Origin: Spirochaetaceae bacterium
Lineage (GTDB): Bacteria > Spirochaetota > Spirochaetia > SZUA-6 > Bin103
DNA: 9,035 nucleotides
Assembly (NCBI GenBank): GCA_028818385.1
Contig: JAPPNY010000263.1
Span: 29,140 to 38,174 of the forward strand
Direction: 5' to 3'
Under the pieces are notes generated by a model. The model searched no databases and was not told where the DNA came from. It saw only the letters and a list, made by a program, of their open reading frames with translations. Shown here piece after piece: positions 1-5,294 of this stretch (positions are counted from its first letter, which is position 1; every line of letters starts with the position of its first letter). Position numbers and translations under genes: made by a program.

Positions 1-75
1 CCCCCCCCGCCCCCCCCGCCCCCCCCCCCCCCTGGGGGGGGGGGGGCCGGGGGGGGGGCGCCGGGGCCCCCCCCA
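1..75. other. Poly-C/poly-G low-complexity contig edge
   Basis: The first 75 bases are almost entirely runs of C and then G, broken by a few other bases. They encode nothing convincing and are unlike the rest of the window. Runs like this at a contig end are typical of sequencing or assembly artefacts, so sequence up to about base 90 should not be trusted for reading frames. Confidence 0.75.
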
Positions 76-86
76 CCCTTGGGGCG

Positions 87-143
87 CTATCGGTAGCGGC
101 GGAGATAGGCAGAGAGCAGCGGATCGAAGACGAACCGCTTCAT
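87..143 (-). CDS. Possible 5' end of a truncated gene (18 codons)
   Basis: Reading leftwards from an ATG at 141-143, the frame gives MKRFVFDPLLSAYLRRYR and then TAG at 87-89. It looks like an ordinary basic and hydrophobic bacterial N-terminus, and two dyad sequences lie 10-34 bases upstream of the start. There is no clear Shine-Dalgarno sequence. The stop falls next to the corrupted-looking contig edge, so it may be an artefact and the gene may really continue off the window. The product cannot be identified. It could equally be a chance ORF. Confidence 0.2.
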   Translation of the reverse strand: MKRFVFDPLLSAYLRRYR

Positions 144-152
144 GTTACGGGT

Positions 153-177
153 CGCATCATACGTTTCGTATCATACG
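153..177. promoter_or_regulatory. Two tandem 11-bp dyads, candidate operator
   Basis: Bases 167-177 read CGTATCATACG, a perfect palindrome around a central base. Bases 153-163 read CGCATCATACG, the same dyad with one mismatch, and the centres are 14 bp apart. The dyads lie between the end of the last PhyH gene and a possible leftward start at 143. A degenerate third copy (GGGATCATACG, 3372-3382, 9 of 11 matching) sits at the divergent MBL/AKR starts. The GT-N5-AC form resembles operators of GntR-family (FadR-subfamily) repressors, but that assignment is inference and no regulator gene is in the window. Confidence 0.4.
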
Positions 178-203
178 ATCGTGTGCCCGGAGGACTGTTG
201 AGC

Positions 204-1007
204 CTACGACGGCTCCAGACCCAGTTCCAGCAGCGGCGCGACCATCTTCCGCAGCCGCGGGTCGTCGGACTCCGCGAACGCGCGCGGCACGTTGATCCCG
301 CGGCCCATGGCGTTCCGGTACTTCACCCACCGCTTCTGGTGCGCGGCGGCCGGATTGGCCATGAACCCGAAGGAGAGCTGCCGGCGTACTCCCGTCGCGC
401 CGAACGCCGCGTGCGGGAGATCCTCCGTGAACACGCACGCGTCGCCCAACCGCGACGGCAGCGGCAGGTGCGGCACCTCCTGCGGGCTGATGCCGCACGG
501 GAGCTCGTCCTGCAGCGTGCGGTTGCGAACCGGAAAGAGGTAGTCGGGCACCCCGCCCCAGCGCGAGTCCATCCACCGCAGCAGGTTGCGGTGGGCGCCG
601 GGGATGATGCGCAGGCAGCCGTTGGTCTCGTCCAGGTCGTCCAGGTACAGGGAGACCTTGATCGAGACGAGCGGTTTCTGCTCGACGCCGCTGGCGCCGT
701 GCCAGGGGGTATCCCCGACGTGCCACTGCGCGTCGGAGCCCTCGTAGGTGAAGTCGTGCCCCAGGATCTTGGCCGGGATGTCGTACACGCGCTCGTCCAG
801 CAGCAGCGCCCGGACCCGCTCGCCGATCACGGCCACGTCGCCGATGCCGCCGCTTGCCGTGGCGGTGTCACCGGGGACCTGGCCGCGCTCGTGGCCGAGC
901 CGCTCCAGCTCCTCGCGGATCGCCAGCGCTTCGTCGCGGGACAGCAGGCCGGGCAGCGGCAGAAAGCCGAAGGCGATGAAATGCCAGACGTTCTCGCTGC
1001 CGATCAC
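204..1007 (-). CDS. PhyH-family Fe/2OG enzyme with H-G-A metal site (paralogue 1)
   Basis: 267 aa in the phytanoyl-CoA dioxygenase (PhyH) fold. The GTG start at 1007 follows a GGAGG Shine-Dalgarno, and GTGA overlaps the upstream gene's stop (TGA 1004-1006), indicating translational coupling. N-terminal AFGFLPLPG (residues 12-20), then LYLDDLD and IPGAHR (residue 140), then distal His199 in LPHAAFG and the Arg208-Arg209 pair expected to bind 2-oxoglutarate. The proximal ligand pair, H-x-D in the family, reads His103-Gly104-Ala105. Ungapped alignment with the neighbouring paralogue puts Ala105 where its Asp102 sits. In SyrB2-type halogenases, members of this superfamily, Asp-to-Ala or Gly opens a coordination site for chloride. 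Halogenation is therefore possible here but unproven; relaxed hydroxylation, an alternative ligand (Asp99 in HVGD) or loss of activity are the alternatives. No signal peptide, so cytosolic. Substrate unknown. Confidence 0.88.
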   Translation of the reverse strand: MIGSENVWHFIAFGFLPLPGLLSRDEALAIREELERLGHERGQVPGDTATASGGIGDVAVIGERVRALLLDERVYDIPAKILGHDFTYEGSDAQWHVGDTPWHGASGVEQKPLVSIKVSLYLDDLDETNGCLRIIPGAHRNLLRWMDSRWGGVPDYLFPVRNRTLQDELPCGISPQEVPHLPLPSRLGDACVFTEDLPHAAFGATGVRRQLSFGFMANPAAAHQKRWVKYRNAMGRGINVPRAFAESDDPRLRKMVAPLLELGLEPS

Positions 1008-1816
1008 GACTCGGGTCCTCCCTCGGGAAAGCCGAGCTCCTGCAGCCCCGTGACCATCGCCCGCACCCGCGGGTCCGGGTGGGTGAGCAGGGAGCGGGGC
1101 TGGTAGCAGCCCGCAGGCTGCACGGCCGCGCGCGACTTCAGGTGGACCACCTGGTCCTCCCGCCACGGCAACTGCAGGAAGGCGATGGCGATCTGGCGCC
1201 GCGGGAACTTCGTGCCGAACGCGCAGTGCAGGAGGTTCTCGGGAAAGACCAGCACGTCGCCCGGCCGGGTGGCGAGCGCCTGGTGCGGCACGTCCTGGGG
1301 CGCGAGTCCGAACGGCGGGTGCTGCCAGATGACGTCGCGGTTCTTGAGCCCGAAGAAGTAGTCCGGCACGTCGTGCCAGACCGGGTCGCCGATCCAGTGC
1401 CAGTCGCGGTGGGTGCCGGGAATGACCCGCAGCGCGCCGCTCTCGCCGTCCAGCGGGTCCAGGTAAAGCGCGATCTTGATGTGCCGGAACGGCCAGCGGA
1501 TCACCGCGGAGTCGGCGTGCCAGGGCGAGTCGGAGCCGTAGATCCCGCAGCCGAACCCCTCGAACTGGAACCGCTCGCCGAGCAGCTTCTCCGCGATGTC
1601 CCGGATCAGCTCGTGGGTCAGGAACCAGTCGCGCAGGCTCCGCACGGACGCCCGGTCGGCGCTGACCTGGTCCGTGGTGCCGGGGTCGAGGCCGGAGCGG
1701 CGGATGGCCGCGTCGAACTCGCGCTGAATGAACGCGGTCTCCTCGGCATCGAACGCCTGCTTCAGGTGCAGGAAGCCGAACGCCTGGAACAGGTCGACCT
1801 GATTGCCGGTCAGCAC
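1004..1816 (-). CDS. PhyH-family Fe(II)/2-oxoglutarate dioxygenase, canonical site (paralogue 2)
   Basis: 270 aa. The GTG start at 1816 is preceded by a strong AGGAGGAGG ribosome site that itself overlaps the TAG stop of paralogue 3, leaving 10 bp between the genes. Domain order follows PhyH: AFGFLHLKQ (residues 12-20), the iron ligands His100-Ala101-Asp102 in SPWHADS, the strand IALYLDPLD, IPGTHR (residues 132-137), PGDVLVF before distal His197, and Arg206-Arg207 for 2-oxoglutarate. This is the only one of the three tandem paralogues with a complete 2-His-1-carboxylate triad, so it is expected to be an active oxygenase that hydroxylates a small molecule using O2 and 2-oxoglutarate. The C-terminus (DPRVRAMV, then ELGF) matches a tail shared by all three. 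Substrate cannot be deduced. Middle gene of the minus-strand run. Confidence 0.93.
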   Translation of the reverse strand: MLTGNQVDLFQAFGFLHLKQAFDAEETAFIQREFDAAIRRSGLDPGTTDQVSADRASVRSLRDWFLTHELIRDIAEKLLGERFQFEGFGCGIYGSDSPWHADSAVIRWPFRHIKIALYLDPLDGESGALRVIPGTHRDWHWIGDPVWHDVPDYFFGLKNRDVIWQHPPFGLAPQDVPHQALATRPGDVLVFPENLLHCAFGTKFPRRQIAIAFLQLPWREDQVVHLKSRAAVQPAGCYQPRSLLTHPDPRVRAMVTGLQELGFPEGGPES

Positions 1817-1826
1817 GATCCTCCTC

Positions 1827-2624
1827 CTACGCGGGGCCGAAGCCGAGCTCCGTCCACCGGGCGACCGCGTCGCGCAGGGAAGGGTCGGTGCTGGCCGCGA
1901 CCGCCGGCGGCATGCGGAACTCGCCGCCGGTGCAGGCGTCGCGCTCGCGCAGAAAGTAGAGTTGCGCGTCGGTGCGCGGCTCGGCCACGCAGGTGATCTC
2001 GATCAGCCGGCGCGGCTCGGTGACGCCGAACGCGGCGTGCAGGACGTCCGGCGTGTAGACCACCACGTCGCCCGGCTCGGTTGGCGCCGTGAAGGCCGGG
2101 ACCTGCTGGTCGGCGACGCCCAGGGCGTTGTGGTCCCAGCGCATCTTGGGATTCCGCAGCCCGTACAGGTAATCGGGCGCCCTCTGCCAGCGCGGCTCCA
2201 GCAGCCGCAGGTAGTTGCGGTGCGAGCACGGCACGAAGCGCAGGCACCCGTCGTCGGCGCCGGCGCGGTCCAGGGCCACGGCGACGGTGATGTGCTGCAG
2301 CGGCCAGGGGATCAGTTCGCCGCCCCCCTGCCACGGGAGGTCCTCGCCGAGCCGGACGCAGCGCACGTGCAGGGGCAGCCAGCCGTGGCCCAGCACCTTG
2401 GCGGGGACGTCGGCCACGCGGTCGTCGGTCAGCAGCCCCAGGCCCAGCCCGTCCTGCGCCCCCCACGGGGGGATAGACAGCGTGCCGGCGCCGTCCGGGG
2501 CCGCCGCCTGCACGACCTCGTCGAACTCCGCCGACAGGCGCTCCACCTCCCCGGCACCGAAGAAGCCGGGCAGGTGCAGGTAGCCGAACGTGTTGAACAG
2601 GGAAACCGGGCCGTAGTCGAGCAT
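1827..2624 (-). CDS. PhyH-family protein with lost proximal iron ligands, Q-G-G (paralogue 3)
   Basis: 265 aa, ATG at 2624 with only a weak AAGG upstream and 47 bp from the stop of the MBL gene. The fold markers are present: TFGYLHLPG (residues 12-20), VPCSHR (131-136), PGDVVVY, distal His196 in LHAAFG, and Arg205-Arg206. The H-x-D motif is replaced by Gln99-Gly100-Gly101 (codons CAG GGG GGC at 2330-2322). Spacing to the next strand (AVALD) is the same as in both paralogues, so this is substitution and not misalignment. Without a His or Asp here, normal Fe(II) binding is unlikely. Plausible roles are a non-catalytic partner of paralogue 2, a binding protein or an enzyme using another cofactor mode. 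The reading frame is intact and the rest of the protein is conserved, so it is not an obvious pseudogene. The CCCCCC run at the site makes read-level checking worthwhile, although the frame is maintained on both sides. Confidence 0.88.
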   Translation of the reverse strand: MLDYGPVSLFNTFGYLHLPGFFGAGEVERLSAEFDEVVQAAAPDGAGTLSIPPWGAQDGLGLGLLTDDRVADVPAKVLGHGWLPLHVRCVRLGEDLPWQGGGELIPWPLQHITVAVALDRAGADDGCLRFVPCSHRNYLRLLEPRWQRAPDYLYGLRNPKMRWDHNALGVADQQVPAFTAPTEPGDVVVYTPDVLHAAFGVTEPRRLIEITCVAEPRTDAQLYFLRERDACTGGEFRMPPAVAASTDPSLRDAVARWTELGFGPA

Positions 2625-2671
2625 CAGCGCGCCTTGCAGTCAGTACCGGGCGGTCGCGGCCCTCGGCAGGG

Positions 2672-3379
2672 TCAGTCCGGCGTGTAGCCCGAGGGCTCCA
2701 GGACCACGATGGTCGGATGGCCTTCCTTGAGGGCGGGCAGCGGCAGCTCGACGGTGTGATGCCGCGGCCTCACCAGCGGGTCGTCCGGGCGGTCGGCCAG
2801 GAACTCCTCGACCGTGGTCATGCCGAACCCGAGCGGCGGCAGCTCGTAGTGCATGGGCAGGATCCAGCGGGGGGCCAGCGCCGCGAACATGCGGTCGAGC
2901 TCCGCGAACTTCGGCGTCAGCCGCTGGCCGGCCAGCGCGAACAGCACGTCGCACTTGCCCGCGAACGGCGCCAGCTCGTCGGCGGTGAGCTCGTAGCCCA
3001 CGTCGCCCATGTGCATCAGCCACAGGCCGCCGACCTTGAACGCGTACAGCGCGTTGTCCTCCGGCCCGCGCGGGTGGTCGCGTGCCTCGGTCGCCTCCAC
3101 GGTGACGACCGGCTCGCCGCCGATGACCGCCTCCTGGCCGCGCGCCACGTCCAGCGCGTTGATCACGCGCGGGCTGCCGGCAACCAGCTCGACATGGGAG
3201 TGCGCATCGTCGGTAAGCGAGCTGACGATGACGGTGTCGGCGGCCAGCGGCTCCAGCGGCGGCAACCCGAGCCGGGCGGGCGGGTAGGGGTCGGTGACGA
3301 TCGACGGACGGCCGTCGATCCAGATGCGGAAGCAGGCGTGGCCCACGAACTCGACGCTGACAGACATCGGTGGGATCAT
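2672..3379 (-). CDS. MBL-fold UlaG-like metal-dependent hydrolase with variant metal motif
   Basis: 235 aa from ATG 3379. An alternative ATG at 3367 gives MSVSVEFVGHACF, closer to the usual family start; neither has a good Shine-Dalgarno. The family is the UlaG/COG2220 type of metallo-beta-lactamase fold: EFVGHACFRI at the N-terminus, TDPYPP (29-34), HMGD (123-126) and PMHY (175-178) are characteristic. The central H-x-H-x-D-H metal motif is not present. The aligned segment reads LTDDAHSH (55-62), keeping only the last His plus one further His. It may be a subfamily with rearranged ligands or a weakened metal site. Lactone or phosphoester hydrolysis is typical of relatives, but the substrate here is unknown. 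No signal peptide. First gene of the minus-strand run with the three PhyH paralogues, suggesting a shared pathway. Confidence 0.87.
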   Translation of the reverse strand: MIPPMSVSVEFVGHACFRIWIDGRPSIVTDPYPPARLGLPPLEPLAADTVIVSSLTDDAHSHVELVAGSPRVINALDVARGQEAVIGGEPVVTVEATEARDHPRGPEDNALYAFKVGGLWLMHMGDVGYELTADELAPFAGKCDVLFALAGQRLTPKFAELDRMFAALAPRWILPMHYELPPLGFGMTTVEEFLADRPDDPLVRPRHHTVELPLPALKEGHPTIVVLEPSGYTPD

Positions 3380-3382
3380 ACG
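3372..3382. promoter_or_regulatory. Degenerate copy of the CGTATCATACG dyad between divergent starts
   Basis: GGGATCATACG matches 9 of 11 bases of the dyad at 167-177 and contains the same ATCATACG core. It covers the MBL start codon at 3377-3379 and lies 9 bases before the AKR start. The position is right for an operator controlling both divergent genes, but one degenerate match is weak evidence. Confidence 0.25.
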
Positions 3383-3390
3383 CGGCGATC

Positions 3391-4275
3391 ATGATTCCGA
3401 CCAGACCGTTCGGCAGCACCGGACACCACAGCACGCTGACCCTGTTGGGCGGCGCCGCCTTCAAGCCCACCTCGACCGAGGCCGACGCCGAGCGCGTCCT
3501 GGAACTGCTGTTCCGGCACGGCGTCAACCACATCGACACCGCCCACGGCTACGGCGGCGGCAACTCGGAGACCCTCATCGGCGGCTGGATGGAGCGCCAC
3601 CGCGACCGCTTCTTCCTGGCCACCAAGACCGGCGATCGGACCGCCGCGGGCGCCCGCGCCCAGGTGGAGCTCTCCCGCCGCCGCCTGCGCACCGACACCA
3701 TCGACCTGATCCAGCTCCACAGTCTCACCGTGGAAGAGGACTGGGCCACCGCGCTCGGTCCCGGCGGCGCCCTGGAGGCGCTGGTCGAGGAGAGGGAGAA
3801 CGGCCGCGTCCGTTTCATCGGGGTGACCGGGCATGGGTTCGCCGCGCCGCGCATGCACCTGCGAAGCCTGGAGCGCTTCCCCTTCGACTCGGTGCTGCTG
3901 CCCATGAACTTCGTCATGGCCAGCGACGATCGCTACCGAGCCGACTTCGATGCCCTCAAGACGGTGTGCGACGACCGCGGCGTCGCGGTGCAGCTCATCA
4001 AGTCGACCGCGCGGCGACCGTGGGGTGGACGCGAACGCTCCCGCGGTCCCTGGTACGAGCCGCTGGAAGCGCCGGAGGACATCGCCCGCGCCGTAGCCTA
4101 CGCCCTCAGCTACGCCCCCGCGTTCATCAACGCGATGGCCGACCTCGACCTGCTGCCCCTGCTGCTGCAGGCCGCCGAGTTACCGGGCGAGCGCCCCTCC
4201 GACGCCGAAATGAAGGCGATGGTCAACGCTCGGGAGATGCAGCCGATCTTCGAGGATCTGGCGATGATCCACTAA
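3391..4275 (+). CDS. Aldo/keto reductase family protein
   Basis: 294 aa, NAD(P)H-dependent oxidoreductase of the AKR (beta/alpha)8-barrel superfamily. The catalytic tetrad is complete: Asp49 and Tyr54 in HIDTAHGYGGG, Lys79 in LATKTG, His110 in IDLIQLHSL. FIGVTGH (142-148) and QLIKS (201-205) fit later barrel strands. The ATG at 3391 is preferred to an in-frame GTG at 3370 because IPTRPFGSTG is a typical AKR opening; no Shine-Dalgarno is visible at either. Length is slightly under the usual 300-330 aa. It likely reduces or oxidises a carbonyl or sugar-like compound in the cytosol; the substrate is unknown. Transcribed away from the MBL/PhyH run with almost no intergenic space, so its promoter must overlap the MBL gene's 5' end. 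High G+C, like the left block. Confidence 0.93.
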   Translation: MIPTRPFGSTGHHSTLTLLGGAAFKPTSTEADAERVLELLFRHGVNHIDTAHGYGGGNSETLIGGWMERHRDRFFLATKTGDRTAAGARAQVELSRRRLRTDTIDLIQLHSLTVEEDWATALGPGGALEALVEERENGRVRFIGVTGHGFAAPRMHLRSLERFPFDSVLLPMNFVMASDDRYRADFDALKTVCDDRGVAVQLIKSTARRPWGGRERSRGPWYEPLEAPEDIARAVAYALSYAPAFINAMADLDLLPLLLQAAELPGERPSDAEMKAMVNAREMQPIFEDLAMIH

Positions 4276-4295
4276 GCTCTGAAGAACGAAGGTCC

Positions 4296-5138
4296 ATGGC
4301 TTCGAGCATCCTGCAGACAGTCGACCGGCTCAAGGACGAACTCGACGCACTCCGTCCTCTTCCTCCGGACGTCGTCGCCACGTTGGAACAGAAGCTGAGG
4401 ATCGAATCCGACTACCACTCGAACGCCGTCGAAGGAAACTCTCTTACCCTCGGCGAAACCCGGAGCCTCATACTCCATGGCCTGACCGCACGCGGCAAAC
4501 CGATGCGCGACCATGTCGACATCCAGGGGCATGACGACGCTGTCAAGGCGATCGAGCGTGCGGTCAAGGAAGATACCCGGCTGACCGAAGTCTTCATCCG
4601 CAATCTCCACCGCGTATTGCTGAAGGAACCGTACGAGACCGAGGCTACGACCCCCGACGGCCGTCGTACGATGCGACCCATCGCCCTCGGCGAGTACAAG
4701 ACGACTCCGAACAACGTGAAGACCTCGACCGGAGCGATCTATTACTTCGCTCCCCCGGAGCAGGTGAAGCCGGCGATGACCGATCTCCTCGACTGGTATC
4801 GCGATCAGGAAGCCGCCGGCGAGCATCCGGTCATCATTGCCGCCAGGTTCCACTACCGTTTCGTCCGCATTCACCCCTTCGACGACGGCAACGGTCGCAT
4901 GGCGCGCCTCTTGATGAATCTGATTCTGAAGAAGCACGGATATCCGGCTGCCATCGTCGAGATCCACGCAAGACATCTCTATCTGCGGGAGCTTCAACGG
5001 GCCGATCAGACCAAATATTTAGGCCAATTCATCGACTACATCGCATCCTGCTGCACGTACGGATTGAGCCTAAGCGTCCGCGCCGCTCACGGCACGTCTA
5101 TTGGAGGCCCCGGAAGACCGGACTCACCGAACATCTGA
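4296..5138 (+). CDS. Fic/DOC domain protein, putative autoinhibited AMP-transferase
   Basis: 280 aa, ATG at 4296 preceded by GAAGG, 20 bp after the AKR stop. The Fic active site HPFDDGNGRMAR (193-204) is complete, with catalytic His193 and the GNGR anion loop that binds ATP phosphates. Fic enzymes transfer AMP (sometimes other groups) to Ser/Thr/Tyr of target proteins. An N-terminal SNAVEGN (42-48) fits the inhibitory [S/T]xxxE[G/N] helix, with Glu46 expected to block productive ATP binding, as in Fic proteins carrying an intramolecular inhibitor. Many relatives continue into a winged-helix domain after the Fic core; here the protein ends soon after it, with a Gly/Pro-rich tail. The product is cytosolic. 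G+C is lower than in the AKR gene (about 57% in a sampled stretch), suggesting separate origin despite the tight spacing. Targets unknown; regulatory and toxin-like roles are both possible. Confidence 0.93.
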   Translation: MASSILQTVDRLKDELDALRPLPPDVVATLEQKLRIESDYHSNAVEGNSLTLGETRSLILHGLTARGKPMRDHVDIQGHDDAVKAIERAVKEDTRLTEVFIRNLHRVLLKEPYETEATTPDGRRTMRPIALGEYKTTPNNVKTSTGAIYYFAPPEQVKPAMTDLLDWYRDQEAAGEHPVIIAARFHYRFVRIHPFDDGNGRMARLLMNLILKKHGYPAAIVEIHARHLYLRELQRADQTKYLGQFIDYIASCCTYGLSLSVRAAHGTSIGGPGRPDSPNI

Positions 5139-5294
5139 GCATCTCAGCCTTCGCGTAAGGTCCCAAAGTCGCGCACGCATACGTCGCTCACCTATCCCGA
5201 CCAGAGTCACAGTGTCAACCGCCGTCTGCCGCATCGCTAACGATGATTGGTTCTTGAGGTAGCGACCGCGAGCTCATAAATCCGAAACGATGCG
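5139..5294. other. Convergent intergenic gap between Fic and OLD genes
   Basis: A 156-bp spacer where two genes converge. It holds a short hairpin (CATCG, loop ctaa, CGATG; 5232-5245). A second one (AACGAT, 6-base loop, ATCGTT; 5286-5303) runs across the stop codon of the OLD gene at 5295-5297. Neither has a T-tract, so neither is a convincing intrinsic terminator. I see no RNA gene or further ORF here. Confidence 0.5.

Noticed and set aside
183..1106. Long plus-strand ORF antisense to PhyH paralogue 1, and similar ones at 1079-1996 and 1803-2687
   Set aside because: Arg/Val/Gly-rich translations with no recognisable motif; they are shadows caused by high G+C opposite real minus-strand PhyH genes that have family motifs and ribosome sites.
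3294..5138. 614-aa plus-strand frame that would give Fic a long N-terminal extension
   Set aside because: The first part is an out-of-frame reading of the MBL/AKR region and lacks motifs. ATG 4296 with GAAGG upstream gives a complete Fic protein.
5189..5218. Minus-strand promoter-like TTGACA with TAGGTG 18 bp away, reading antisense into the Fic 3' end
   Set aside because: The -35 match is perfect but the -10 is poor and there is no target gene; most likely chance, though antisense control of Fic cannot be excluded.
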